A program made the translations under genes and the position numbers. From assembly GCA_964539235.1 (NCBI GenBank), contig CAZIIK010000050.1, positions 1 to 64,000 of the forward strand: a DNA stretch of 64,000 nucleotides. The letters are read 5' to 3'. Below are positions 28,351 to 37,635 of this stretch, one piece after another; position 1 is the first letter of the stretch; every line of letters begins with the position of its first letter. The stretch is from CAZIIK01 sp964539235 (GTDB lineage Bacteria > Pseudomonadota > Gammaproteobacteria > Francisellales > CACEW01). The notes under the pieces were generated by a model, which saw only the letters and a program-made list of their open reading frames with translations, was not told the origin of the DNA and did not search any database.

Positions 28351-29544
28351 CTACTGATTCACCATTTTATAAACCTGTAACGGCAACCCCCACAACTTAA
28401 TAAAACCTTCTGCCGCAGCATGATCAAACTGATCATCGGGTTTATAGGTCGCTAATTCAAATTGGTATAACGATTGCTCAGACTTACGGCCAGTCACCAC
28501 GGCTTGTCCTTTATGTAGTTTGACGCGCACCACACCAGAAACAGTTTTCTGCGTCTCGGCAATAAACTGTTTCACCACATCTGTGAGGGGGGAATACCAC
28601 ATCGCTTCATAAATGAGTTCCGCTAACTTCTGCTCCATCACCGGCTTAAAATGCATCATTTCCCGCGGCATGGTTAAGGCTTCCAAAGCTTTATGCGCCT
28701 TGATCAACGTCATCGCGGCAGGTGCTTCGTAGACCTCACGCGACTTGATGCCAACCAAACGGTTTTCAATATGATCGATACGACCGACACCATGTTGACC
28801 AGCCACCTGGTTTAGGGTTTCAATCAGCGTCACAAATGGCATGGCTTCACCATTTAATGCCACTGGCTTACCGTGTTGAAAGGTAATTTCAATCTCTTCT
28901 GCCGTATCCGGTGTATCAGCAATAGCACTCGTCCATTCATAAGCCGCTTCGGGTGGTGCTGCCCAAGGATCCTCTAGCACACCACATTCGCAACTTCTGC
29001 CCCACAGGTTTTGGTCGATGCTAAACGGGTTATCGAGATTGATCGGCAAGGGAATAACGTGTTCGTTGGCATAAGCAATCGCATCTTCACGTGCCATTGG
29101 CGCTTCACGTACAGGTGCTACAATTTTCAGATCAGGATTCAACGCATGAATCGATACATCAAACCGTACTTGGTCATTGCCTTTACCGGTACAACCATGC
29201 GCGACAGCCACCGCACCAGTTTGCTGAGCGATATCGACCAGCACCTTCGAAATCAAAGGCCGTGATAAAGCTGAAACTAACGGATATACCCCTTCATATA
29301 AGGCATTGCCCTGCAAAGCTGGTAGTAGATATTCTTCTGCAAAAACTTTCTTCACATCGACGATATGACACTCAACTGCGCCAACGTCTAAGGCCTTTTG
29401 CTTGATAAAATCGAGATCTTTACCTTCGCCAACATCCATCGCGGCGGCCACCACGTCGTAACCATATTTATCTTGCAACCATTTAATGGCGATGGAGGTA
29501 TCTAAACCACCGGAATATGCCAATACAATTTTATCTTTTGCCAT
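28351..29544 (-). CDS. argG: argininosuccinate synthase
   Basis: 397-residue ATP pyrophosphatase that joins citrulline and aspartate. Start at 29544 is chosen because GGGAG lies about nine bases before it and homologues begin [16 protein letters not shown], which is the PP-loop motif. Also visible are [15 protein letters not shown] and the [16 protein letters not shown] segment. It begins 14 bases after argB stops and belongs to argC-argJ-argB-argG-argH. Confidence 0.97.
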   Translation of the reverse strand: MAKDKIVLAYSGGLDTSIAIKWLQDKYGYDVVAAAMDVGEGKDLDFIKQKALDVGAVECHIVDVKKVFAEEYLLPALQGNALYEGVYPLVSALSRPLISKVLVDIAQQTGAVAVAHGCTGKGNDQVRFDVSIHALNPDLKIVAPVREAPMAREDAIAYANEHVIPLPINLDNPFSIDQNLWGRSCECGVLEDPWAAPPEAAYEWTSAIADTPDTAEEIEITFQHGKPVALNGEAMPFVTLIETLNQVAGQHGVGRIDHIENRLVGIKSREVYEAPAAMTLIKAHKALEALTMPREMMHFKPVMEQKLAELIYEAMWYSPLTDVVKQFIAETQKTVSGVVRVKLHKGQAVVTGRKSEQSLYQFELATYKPDDQFDHAAAEGFIKLWGLPLQVYKMVNQ

Positions 29545-29558
29545 GTTTTTTCTCCCTT

Positions 29559-30413
29559 TTATTTGGTACACAGCGTGCCAACACCGGCTTCTGTGAAAAT
29601 CTCTTCAATTAATACATGAGGTCGTTTGGCACCCAAAATATGGATATTGTTCACGCCACGACGCAGCGCTTTGAGAATGGTATTCACTTTGGTCAGCATG
29701 CCACCGACCACAATTTCTTCGTCAATCAACAACTGTAATTTAGCAGCATTACAAACCGACAGCGGTTCATCTGCCTGGTAGATACCGGCCTGATCCGTCA
29801 AATAAATTAATTTCTCCACCCCGAGCTCAGCTGCTAAGCAACAGGCAGCCCAATCAGCATTCACATTGACTGCTTGACCATTTTTCATCACTCCAATGGG
29901 TGACACAACCGGAATAAACGCAGCCTGATCATCGGCTTGCTGCATCTGCATGAAATGACGCAATAAATCTAAGTTGACCTGTGAAATTTCACCCACTAGA
30001 CCCAGTTCTGCGGACACCAAATCACATTGCAACATTTGTTGGTCAACACCGGATAATCCAATCGCGGGAACTGCCAGAGCATTTAAACGTTTCACCAACA
30101 TTTTATTGACCTGACCACTCAACACCATCTCGATAACATCCATCATATCGGGTGTCGTAACCCGCTGACCTTGGTGAAATTGCCATGACAAATTATAGGT
30201 CGACAAAGCCGATTCAATAGCTTTGCTCCCCCCATGCACAATGACAATGGCAATCCCTGCCGCACGGAGTAATTTAAGGTCTTGGCAAAGACTTTCGACT
30301 AGGGCGGGCTCATCCAAGATTGAACCCCCCATTTTGATCAAAATACTTTTACCTTGAAATTGCTGCACATATTGCAGTGCTTGTAATAGTAAGTCGGTCT
30401 GTTGTACCTGCAT
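29559..30413 (-). CDS. argB: acetylglutamate kinase
   Basis: 284-residue amino-acid kinase that phosphorylates N-acetylglutamate. [12 protein letters not shown] near residue 25 and [16 protein letters not shown] are the ATP and substrate sites, and [16 protein letters not shown] near the end is the conserved lysine region. Normally the first motif reads K-x-GG-x-A; here Ser-Ile follows the glycines. The ATG at 30413 has AAGGA before it and is preferred to the TTG six bases upstream. It follows argJ by nine bases. Confidence 0.93.
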   Translation of the reverse strand: MQVQQTDLLLQALQYVQQFQGKSILIKMGGSILDEPALVESLCQDLKLLRAAGIAIVIVHGGSKAIESALSTYNLSWQFHQGQRVTTPDMMDVIEMVLSGQVNKMLVKRLNALAVPAIGLSGVDQQMLQCDLVSAELGLVGEISQVNLDLLRHFMQMQQADDQAAFIPVVSPIGVMKNGQAVNVNADWAACCLAAELGVEKLIYLTDQAGIYQADEPLSVCNAAKLQLLIDEEIVVGGMLTKVNTILKALRRGVNNIHILGAKRPHVLIEEIFTEAGVGTLCTK

Positions 30414-30422
30414 GTTCAATCC

Positions 30423-31622
30423 TTAACTGACGTATTCCGCATTGATTTTGACGTAGCGTTCCGATAAATCGCAGCCCCATGCCGTTGCCATCTGTTCACC
30501 CGCATGCATATCAACTTCCAACACAACAGTATCTTGTTGCATTAATTGCTTCAGTTTTGCTGCATCGACAGCTTGCGGTTGTTCCGCAGAAAATAGCGTC
30601 ATGCCTTGGAAACGCAATGAGACTTGTTGCAAAATTTCCACGGGCACCTGTTCTGCACCGAGACGCCCAATAAAACGGCCCCAATTAGGCGACTCGCCAT
30701 AAATCGCTGTTTTAATCAGTGGGCTCATGGTCAAGCCACGCGCGACTTGCTGAGCCAAAGCCAAGGTGGGCGAATTTTTCACCTGTGCTTCAATTAACTT
30801 GGTTGCGCCTTCACCATCACGCGCAATGCTTTTGGCCAAAACAATGGCTACCTCTTGTAAAGCTGCCCAGAAAATTTCTTGGTCGGCTGAAGTGGCCAGC
30901 GACACGCCACTGGCACCGTTTGCTAATAGAAAAACACTATCATTCGTCGAAGTATCACCATCGACACTGATCATATTAAAGCTGTGATCAGTCACCGCTT
31001 TTAAACCGTGTGCAGCTGCTGCAGTATCTAAAGCCACATCAGTCAGCAAGTAGCCCAACATAGTTGCCATATTGGGATGAATCATGCCCGAGCCTTTTGC
31101 GACACCGGTAATACAGACTTCACCTTGCGATAAGGTGATTTTTTTCATCACCGTTTTGGGCACGAGATCTGTTGTCATCACTGCCAAGGCAAACTTCTCG
31201 GCAATGTCACTGGTACTTTGACAGAGCTCCGGCACTGCCGCCGTTATTTTGTCAACCTCCATTGGTTCGCCAATCACGCCGGTCGAAGCAGACAATACCT
31301 GATGAGTTTCGCATTGCAATTGCTGGGCAACCGCGGTAACCATTGCCTGATTATCCAGCTCACCTTGAGGACCTGTTGCCGCATTGGCCTGACCACTGTT
31401 GGTGATCACCGCGCGGATGTTATCCGCTGGCAGCAATGCCTGTGAATACCGGACGGGCGCTGCTTGGCAGGTGCTTTGGGTAAAGACACCGGCAGCCACA
31501 GCAGGCACTTGCGAAATCACAATGCCCAAATCAGGCCGATAACGTCGCACACCACAGTTCACACCAGCTGCGACAAACCCCTGTGGCAATTGGGTTCTAA
31601 AAATTCCTGCACCTGGCGTCAT
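30423..31622 (-). CDS. argJ: glutamate N-acetyltransferase / ornithine acetyltransferase
   Basis: 399-residue self-cleaving enzyme that transfers acetyl from acetylornithine to glutamate, recycling the acetyl group. The cleavage site KGSGMIHPNMATMLGYL is intact, with the nucleophile Thr of MATM. It overlaps the end of argC by four bases. A recycling pathway with argJ plus argB, argC and argD is complete here, and no argA or argE is needed for the cycle. Confidence 0.96.
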   Translation of the reverse strand: MTPGAGIFRTQLPQGFVAAGVNCGVRRYRPDLGIVISQVPAVAAGVFTQSTCQAAPVRYSQALLPADNIRAVITNSGQANAATGPQGELDNQAMVTAVAQQLQCETHQVLSASTGVIGEPMEVDKITAAVPELCQSTSDIAEKFALAVMTTDLVPKTVMKKITLSQGEVCITGVAKGSGMIHPNMATMLGYLLTDVALDTAAAAHGLKAVTDHSFNMISVDGDTSTNDSVFLLANGASGVSLATSADQEIFWAALQEVAIVLAKSIARDGEGATKLIEAQVKNSPTLALAQQVARGLTMSPLIKTAIYGESPNWGRFIGRLGAEQVPVEILQQVSLRFQGMTLFSAEQPQAVDAAKLKQLMQQDTVVLEVDMHAGEQMATAWGCDLSERYVKINAEYVS

Positions 31623-32671
31623 ACCACCTCCCCAGGCAAAAGCCCTAAACTGACCGGCCAGTCATAGTAACGATTTAAATTCTCAATCGCTTGTGAAGCC
31701 GCGCCTTTATGCAAATTATCAATAAAACAAAATACTTGAACCCCATGCGCATCAACTGTGTACACCAGGTGCGTCATCGGTGTGCCCACCACCGACTTCA
31801 AATGCAATAACTGCGGCGCTTGCTGTTCAGCCTGTAACAACGGCATCTGTGTCACCAATGGATAGTCTTGATAGGCTTGGGTGAATGCTTGTTCCACATC
31901 TTGTGCAGTCACACCCGCCTTGAGCCGAGCATACGCTGTCATAGCAATGCCTTGCTGCGTGGGCAAAATTTGCGTGGTTAATTTGGGTGCTACCGTTTGC
32001 CCAGTCACACCGGCAATAGCGTGGGTAATTTCCGGTGTATGCTGATGACGACCCACTTTGTACGGATAAAAATCACCGGCCACTTCGGCAAATAGCATAT
32101 GACGTTTTGCTGAGCGGCCCGCACCTGTCACACCGGATTTACCATCCAGAATTAGACTATCGACATGCATCAAAGGCACCACAGGTAAAACCGCCATCAA
32201 TGCGGCCGTGGCATAACACCCCGGATTGGCAATTAACTGCGTCGGTTTTGCAGACTGCCAAGGTGATAAACCGTAATGAGCTTCATCTAAGAAGCCTGGC
32301 GCTTGATGTGTAAAACCGTACCATTCTGGATGCGCAGCTTCCGGCAAACGAAACCCACCACTCAAATCAATCGTCAACACGCCGGCAGCCAAACAAATAG
32401 GTACCCATTCAATTGAAACATTGGCCGGCGTTGCCAAAAACACCACATCCAAACTGGATAAATGCTGTGGAAAATCTTCCACTGAAAAGGTTGGCACGCG
32501 CTGAGCCTTGGGGTGTATGAGGTCGTGACCTAACTGCCAATCATCCTGACGAGCAAAAACAGTCGCTAACTCAACCTGGGGGTGATCAAGCAGATAGCTT
32601 GCCAATGTCAGGCCACTGTAGCCCTGCGTGCCAATTATTGCGATTCTCTTTTTCAACGATTTATACTGCAT
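31619..32671 (-). CDS. argC: N-acetyl-gamma-glutamyl-phosphate reductase
   Basis: 350-residue NADPH-dependent reductase, third step of arginine synthesis. It starts RIAIIGTQGYSGLTLASYLL (nucleotide-binding), with the catalytic cysteine in LIANPGCYATAALMAVLP and the GKSGVTGAGRSAKRHMLFAE segment. It is the first gene of the argCJBGH operon, reading away from argD, and its start codon lies inside one of the predicted ARG boxes. Confidence 0.95.
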   Translation of the reverse strand: MQYKSLKKRIAIIGTQGYSGLTLASYLLDHPQVELATVFARQDDWQLGHDLIHPKAQRVPTFSVEDFPQHLSSLDVVFLATPANVSIEWVPICLAAGVLTIDLSGGFRLPEAAHPEWYGFTHQAPGFLDEAHYGLSPWQSAKPTQLIANPGCYATAALMAVLPVVPLMHVDSLILDGKSGVTGAGRSAKRHMLFAEVAGDFYPYKVGRHQHTPEITHAIAGVTGQTVAPKLTTQILPTQQGIAMTAYARLKAGVTAQDVEQAFTQAYQDYPLVTQMPLLQAEQQAPQLLHLKSVVGTPMTHLVYTVDAHGVQVFCFIDNLHKGAASQAIENLNRYYDWPVSLGLLPGEVV

Positions 32672-32764
32672 AATTAGTCAATTTAACTGAATAATAATAC
32701 ACATAGTGGCGCTAGGCAAGTTTATTTTGCATTTTTATTTAGTTACATTGATTTTTTATTCACT
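32665..32764. promoter_or_regulatory. four ARG-box-like ArgR sites in the argC-argD divergent region
   Basis: Four 18-bp sites fit the ArgR consensus (TGAAT, A/T core, ATTCA): 32665-32682, 32686-32703, 32726-32743 and 32747-32764. They form two tandem pairs, each with exactly 3 bp between boxes, the spacing known for ArgR hexamer binding in E. coli. The best single match is 32747-32764. argR itself is downstream of argD, so both divergent units and argR are probably repressed by arginine-bound ArgR. The sites were picked by eye. Confidence 0.75.
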
Positions 32765-32807
32765 ATTTGGCAAACTACGTATCACTTCAATGATGCTGAC
32801 CACCTGA

Positions 32808-34001
32808 ATGAACGATCTAATCAAACTGGAAAATCAATACAGCGCACACACGGTTAATTCCTTACCGATTGTTTTAACCAAAGGCCAGGGCTGCTGGGTT
32901 GAAGACAATCAAGGTAAACGCTATTTAGACTTTGCCTCAGCGCTGGCTGTGAATAATTTTGGACATTGCCACCCTCATATTGTGCAGGCTGCACAGTCAC
33001 AGGCTGCAAGTCTCACCATGTGTTCACGGTTATTTTATAATGAACACCTTGGCACGCTATCTCAGAAGCTTTGCCAACTCACAGGGATGGACCAAGCACT
33101 ACCGATGAACAGTGGTGCTGAAGCCTTTGAGACAGCAGTGAAAGCAGCACGCAAATGGGGTTATGAACGCAAACATGTGCCAGATGATCAAGCTAATATC
33201 ATCATGTGCCACAATAATTTTCATGGTCGAACCGTCACGGCCATCAGCGCATCAACCAAACAAAACCACCGCACACATTTTGGCCCTTTCACACCAGGCT
33301 TTACCTTTATTGATTACAATGATGTTGCTGCACTAGAAGCTGCCATCCAGCCGCACACCGTGGCTTTTATCATTGAGCCGATTCAAGGTGAAGGCGGCAT
33401 TATTATGCCTGACACTGATTATCTGCAACGCTGCGCCGATCTGTGTCAAAAAAATAACGTTTTGTTTATTTTGGACGAAATTCAAACTGGAATGGGCCGT
33501 ACCGGTCAATTCCTCGCCTGCCAACATGCTAATGTCTTGCCTGATGGCGTATTGCTCGGTAAAGGCCTCGGCGGTGGTGTATTGCCAGTGTCCATATTAG
33601 TCGGAAAGGCTGATTTCATGTCAGTATTCACACCCGGCAGTCATGGCAGCACTTTTGCTGGCAGCCCATTTGCTTCAGCCGTTAGCATCGCTGCACTCGA
33701 AGTATTAGAACAAGAAAAGCTATGTGAAAATGCACAGACATTGGGCACCTATTTACTCAATGGCATGCAAAACGTTCAACATCCTGCTATTCGAGATATT
33801 CGTGGCCAAGGCTTACTGGTGGGGATTGAATTTGATACCGACCAAATCGATGTGGCACAGCTATGCCAACAACTGGCAGAGGCAGGTCTATTAGTCATTA
33901 ACACGCATAATTACTTAATTCGCTTGGCTCCGCCACTCAATATTGAAGCAACACATATCGACCAAGCTGTCTCCATTCTGCAACAGGTTCTTAGCTCATG
34001 A
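32808..34001 (+). CDS. argD: acetylornithine aminotransferase
   Basis: 397-residue class III PLP aminotransferase that makes N-acetylornithine. It has GQGCWVEDNQGKRYLDFAS, the MNSGAEAFETAVKAARKW segment, VLFILDEIQTGMGRTG with the PLP-contacting Asp, and the Schiff-base Lys in LLGKGLGGGVLPVS. Its stop overlaps the argR start (ATGA), so the two are translationally coupled. It reads divergently from argC across the ARG boxes. Confidence 0.94.
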   Translation: MNDLIKLENQYSAHTVNSLPIVLTKGQGCWVEDNQGKRYLDFASALAVNNFGHCHPHIVQAAQSQAASLTMCSRLFYNEHLGTLSQKLCQLTGMDQALPMNSGAEAFETAVKAARKWGYERKHVPDDQANIIMCHNNFHGRTVTAISASTKQNHRTHFGPFTPGFTFIDYNDVAALEAAIQPHTVAFIIEPIQGEGGIIMPDTDYLQRCADLCQKNNVLFILDEIQTGMGRTGQFLACQHANVLPDGVLLGKGLGGGVLPVSILVGKADFMSVFTPGSHGSTFAGSPFASAVSIAALEVLEQEKLCENAQTLGTYLLNGMQNVQHPAIRDIRGQGLLVGIEFDTDQIDVAQLCQQLAEAGLLVINTHNYLIRLAPPLNIEATHIDQAVSILQQVLSS

Positions 34002-34453
34002 CACAACCACTCACACGCGATTTACACGATTTGTTGATGGCGGGCACCGCTGCCAGCCAAGATCAACTTTGCCAGTTACTAACTGCACAGGGCCATGAGA
34101 TTAACCAGTCGAAAATCTCTCGCTTACTGCGCAAATTGGGCGCAGTTAAAAGCAAAAACGCTCAAGGCGAAATTGTCTATCGGCTACCGAAAGAACCTGC
34201 GCCGCCAACGCCTTCGAGCCCATTAGCCGACCTGATTCTCAGCATTGACTGTAATGAAGCCAATATTGTAATCACCACCAGCCCAGGCGCCGCGCAACTG
34301 GTTGCGCGCTTGTTGGACTACAACCGCGAGCATACCGGTATACTGGGCTCAGTTGCCGGCGACGATACTATTTTGGTCATTCCGACCAGCATTCATCAAA
34401 CGCAGCTGACCCTGGAAAAATTGAAACAACAGCTCCTGGAAACGGCCGGATAA
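33998..34453 (+). CDS. argR: arginine repressor ArgR
   Basis: 151-residue ArgR/AhrC family regulator. The N-terminal winged helix includes QSKISRLLRKLGAVKSKN, and the C-terminal hexamerisation/arginine-binding domain has TSPGAAQLVARLLDY and GILGSVAGDDTILVIPTS, with the GDDT motif that binds arginine. Arginine-bound ArgR represses biosynthetic genes at ARG boxes. Coupling to argD behind ARG boxes indicates autoregulation. Confidence 0.95.
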   Translation: MTQPLTRDLHDLLMAGTAASQDQLCQLLTAQGHEINQSKISRLLRKLGAVKSKNAQGEIVYRLPKEPAPPTPSSPLADLILSIDCNEANIVITTSPGAAQLVARLLDYNREHTGILGSVAGDDTILVIPTSIHQTQLTLEKLKQQLLETAG

Positions 34454-34524
34454 ATGTCTGACCACCGCACTGTCTAGAAAAACATGCTACCCTAACGCAC
34501 CATTTCAGCCACACATCCATTCTG

Positions 34525-35148
34525 ATGTCATTCAACCAAACACTGCAGACAGCACTTTCAAAGGTAACATCCATCACCACCGAACAGCTCACACAAATTT
34601 CTACCTATCTCACCGAATTGGAAAAGTGGAATCGCACACATAATCTGACGGCGATTCGCAACCGCGATGACATGATTACGCGCCATATTTCAGACAGCTT
34701 AACCCTCTTGCCTTATCTTCATGGCACAGACTTATTGGATATCGGTACAGGCGCTGGCTTACCCGGCATCCCACTGGCAATTGCACGCCCAGAACTAAAC
34801 ATCAGTTTACTCGACAGCAATGGTAAAAAATGTCGGTTTCTGCGGCATATCGTACAGGTGTTAGGCTTAAGCAATGTCACTGTATTTCATCAACGCACTG
34901 AACAGCATACCCAACAATATGACATGGTCACTGCACGTGCTTTGGCGACCTTGGATCAACTCTGGCAATGGGCTAAACCTCTGCTGCACCCACATGGCGA
35001 ATTAATTGCGATGAAAGGCCAAAAACCTGAGACAGAAATCGCCGCCTTACATGCAATCGATACAGTGGAAGTCACACTGCATACTTTAGAAACTTCACAA
35101 TGCACTGAAGCGGTGGCGCGGCATATTTTGGCTGTGCGGGTGGCTTAA
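34525..35148 (+). CDS. rsmG: 16S rRNA (guanine-527-N7)-methyltransferase
   Basis: 207-residue SAM-dependent methyltransferase (GidB). It shows KWNRTHNLTAIRNRDDMITR with the family's LT motif, then the SAM site LLDIGTGAGLPGIPLAI and the VTARALATLDQLWQW motif. It stands 71 bp after argR, possibly on its own promoter. It is not next to mnmG, which is its usual neighbour. Confidence 0.95.
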   Translation: MSFNQTLQTALSKVTSITTEQLTQISTYLTELEKWNRTHNLTAIRNRDDMITRHISDSLTLLPYLHGTDLLDIGTGAGLPGIPLAIARPELNISLLDSNGKKCRFLRHIVQVLGLSNVTVFHQRTEQHTQQYDMVTARALATLDQLWQWAKPLLHPHGELIAMKGQKPETEIAALHAIDTVEVTLHTLETSQCTEAVARHILAVRVA

Positions 35149-35179
35149 GCAATTGCATAGGGACCATTGCACGATTCGA

Positions 35180-36325
35180 TTACAACAATTCTCCCTCCCA
35201 CAGCCGTGATAAAAATGTTTGCCAGGGTAAACACAAGACGCCTTCTGTCTGACGCGCAAATGCATCACACGAGACCAAGAAATATTGCTGACAAATATTT
35301 TCCTGCTGCAACATGCGCAAAGATTTTAGATGCTTGGACTGAATCTGTGTCGTCGACTTTACCTCTATCGCTATTTGATCGCCAATGATGAAATCCACTT
35401 CATAACCATGTTTAGTGTGCCAATAACTTAAAGGCAGTTTCTGACGCGTATAACTTAAATAGGCGCTGAGCTCCATAGCAATAAAATGCTCAAAAGCATG
35501 ACCAAACAGCTCGGTCTTATCCGGAATATGATAGTTCTGGATCAGCGCATTACGCACACCTAAGTCAAAATAATAGAACTTTGCAGTTGCGACCGGTTGA
35601 CGCTGCACACTCTTGCGCCAACTTGGCAACATGAACCCGAGGAAAGTATCCGCCAATACTTGGTAATACTCTCGGATAGTGGCTGCTGTCACGCCAATTT
35701 CATTTGAGATCGCCGTAAAATTCAGCATATGGCCACTGCTTAAAGCCGATAACTGCAGAAACTTTGAAAATACAGGCAAGTTGCGCACCAATGCTTCAGC
35801 CTGAATTTCATCACGCAAATAGGTATGCGTATAGGCATATAGCTCATCTTCTGGGTCAGTACTGTTATAAATGGCCGGTAACCCGCCATATTGCAGGTAA
35901 CGCTGTAAATTAAAGTCTGGTATTTCTTGACTGGTTAATGGAAATAATTCTGCTTGCCAAGCACGACCGGCCAATAAATTAACACCCGCCAGCTTGAGTT
36001 TCCTGGAACTGCTACCGGTTAATAAAAATGTTACGCCACGCTGTTCAATTTGACGGTGCACTTCGTTTAATAAAATCGGCAGACGTTGGATTTCATCGAT
36101 CACGATTAGCTTTGCCTGTGGATAAGCCGCCAACATCTCAGCAAACGCGCCTGGATTGGCTGATAAAGTTAAATAGAGATCATTGCGCAGCAAATCAAAT
36201 ACCGGTGTGTCCGTTGGTAATTGTTGATTGGCTAAAAAAGATTTGCCTGTTGCTCGAGGGCCAAATAGGAAAAAAGATTTCTTGGCTAATAACGCTTTAA
36301 TATCCAATAATCGATGAATAACCAT
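35180..36325 (-). CDS. AAA/DUF4143 ATPase
   Basis: 381 residues. Walker A LFGPRATGKSFLA, Walker B KLIVIDEIQRLP and the sensor FLLTGSSSRKLK are intact, followed by the linker helices and a C-terminal DUF4143 domain with YWHTKHGYEVDFIIGDQIAIEVK, which looks like a restriction-endonuclease-like D-(x)n-E-x-K core. The family is very common and poorly understood; it has been proposed to be a toxin-like or maintenance ATPase. The ATG at 36325 is preferred because the longer frame would run into the upstream palindrome. It sits where rpsO-pnp usually follow truB. Confidence 0.85.
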   Translation of the reverse strand: MVIHRLLDIKALLAKKSFFLFGPRATGKSFLANQQLPTDTPVFDLLRNDLYLTLSANPGAFAEMLAAYPQAKLIVIDEIQRLPILLNEVHRQIEQRGVTFLLTGSSSRKLKLAGVNLLAGRAWQAELFPLTSQEIPDFNLQRYLQYGGLPAIYNSTDPEDELYAYTHTYLRDEIQAEALVRNLPVFSKFLQLSALSSGHMLNFTAISNEIGVTAATIREYYQVLADTFLGFMLPSWRKSVQRQPVATAKFYYFDLGVRNALIQNYHIPDKTELFGHAFEHFIAMELSAYLSYTRQKLPLSYWHTKHGYEVDFIIGDQIAIEVKSTTQIQSKHLKSLRMLQQENICQQYFLVSCDAFARQTEGVLCLPWQTFLSRLWEGELL

Positions 36326-36335
36326 GATATTTCCG

Positions 36336-36364
36336 GAAATTCTATAGTTCAACTATCGAATTTC
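36336..36364. promoter_or_regulatory. 29-bp palindromic operator upstream of the DUF4143 gene
   Basis: A 14-bp inverted repeat with one mismatch around a single central base (36350): GAAATTCTATAGTT then AACTATCGAATTTC. A second short palindrome, ATTTCCGGAAAT, overlaps its left end (36329-36340). It lies 11-39 bp before the start codon at 36325, a typical place for an autorepressor operator. Confidence 0.6.
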
Positions 36365-36377
36365 CGATTTTCACCCT

Positions 36378-37286
36378 CTAGCCCACCAGCAATTTCGTTG
36401 CGCAAATACCTTGGTCATAGTGCAACATCCCCATAAAACGATCTGCACAGACAACGCGATACCAACCGGTTTTAGGCGCGACAATATCGGCCTGTTGCTT
36501 ACGCCCTTGTTGTAAATGCGCACATTGTTCAGGAGTAATGTCGAGTAGTGGACAGTGCTGCAAGCCTGTGTCCACGGGTAATAGCAGGGTGGATAATGTC
36601 GCGGAGTCTTGCGCAGCTGCTACCGCATCCAGCGTGTGCATAGCAGTCGCGGCAAAGCCAGCACAGTGATCACGACGCAGCACAATCAAGTGTCCTAAAG
36701 TGCCCAGTTTTTTGGCCAGATCTTCCGACAACGTGCGCACGTAGGTACCTTTACTACAACACGCTTGAAACGTCAGCTGCGCCAAATCAGGTTGCCAATC
36801 AAGCAGTGTTAATGAATGGATGGTTACCACGCGTTGTTTTTGTGGAACCACAATGCCCTTGCGCGCCCAGTAGCACATCGGTTTGCCTTGATACTTCAAG
36901 GCAGAATAAATCGGCGGGGTTTGCGTCACTTGGCCGACAAATTCATGCAATACGGTTTGCAGCTGTGACGCTGTCAGTTCAGGCACTGCTTGTTGAGCCA
37001 GTGGCTCGCCCTCACTGTCACCCGTTGTGGTTGCTTGGCCCAACTGCACTGTGGCCGTGTAGCTTTTGTCCGCATCAAGTAAAAACTGAATAAATTTGGT
37101 GGCCTGACCAAAAGCAATCGGCAACATACCGGTTGCCAGAGGGTCCAATGTCCCCGTATGACCTGCTTTTTTGGCAAGAAAGTATCGACGCACTTTTTGG
37201 AGTGCTTGATTAGAAGACAAGCCCGTGGGCTTATCCAGCAAGATAATGCCGTCAATCGCTTGCCAGGGCATGGAAGGTTTACTCAT
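36378..37286 (-). CDS. truB: tRNA pseudouridine-55 synthase
   Basis: 302-residue enzyme that makes pseudouridine 55 in the T-loop of tRNAs. Catalytic Asp is in AGHTGTLDPLATGMLPI; GIILLDKPTGLSSNQAL and CSKGTYVRTLSEDLAKKLG are further hallmarks. The C-terminal PUA-like domain follows. It overlaps rbfA by eight bases and closes the rimP-nusA-infB-rbfA-truB unit. Confidence 0.95.
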   Translation of the reverse strand: MSKPSMPWQAIDGIILLDKPTGLSSNQALQKVRRYFLAKKAGHTGTLDPLATGMLPIAFGQATKFIQFLLDADKSYTATVQLGQATTTGDSEGEPLAQQAVPELTASQLQTVLHEFVGQVTQTPPIYSALKYQGKPMCYWARKGIVVPQKQRVVTIHSLTLLDWQPDLAQLTFQACCSKGTYVRTLSEDLAKKLGTLGHLIVLRRDHCAGFAATAMHTLDAVAAAQDSATLSTLLLPVDTGLQHCPLLDITPEQCAHLQQGRKQQADIVAPKTGWYRVVCADRFMGMLHYDQGICATKLLVG

Positions 37287-37635
37287 GTCCTTTTTTGAGC
37301 GCTGATTGAATCAATTCATCGAGTTGATTGGCAGCATCCGTCGTATTGTCATACAGAAAGTGTAATTGAGGCACAATTCTCAGTTCACAATTCTGCGCAA
37401 CCAGGCGGCGTAAATACCCTGCCGCTTTCTGCAAGGCTGCAGTGGCACCCTCTATTGCTGCCTGGTCACCGAATGTCGAAAAATAGATTTTGGCATGTGC
37501 CAAGTCACGACTGACTTGTACGTCCAAAATGGTGACCATAGACAAGCGCGGATCATTAACTTCACGCTGAATCAATTCAGATAAAGTCTTTTGCACCAAA
37601 TCTGCCACGCGCTCCGCACGTGTCGATGTGGCCAT
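37279..37635 (-). CDS. rbfA: 30S ribosome-binding factor A
   Basis: 118-residue KH-fold protein that helps mature the 30S subunit at the 16S rRNA 5' end. It begins STRAERVADLVQKTLSEL, followed by VNDPRLSMVTILDVQVSRDL and the IVPQLHFLYDNTTD end. Its ATG overlaps the infB stop by one base (TAATG). Confidence 0.95.
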   Translation of the reverse strand: MATSTRAERVADLVQKTLSELIQREVNDPRLSMVTILDVQVSRDLAHAKIYFSTFGDQAAIEGATAALQKAAGYLRRLVAQNCELRIVPQLHFLYDNTTDAANQLDELIQSALKKGHE

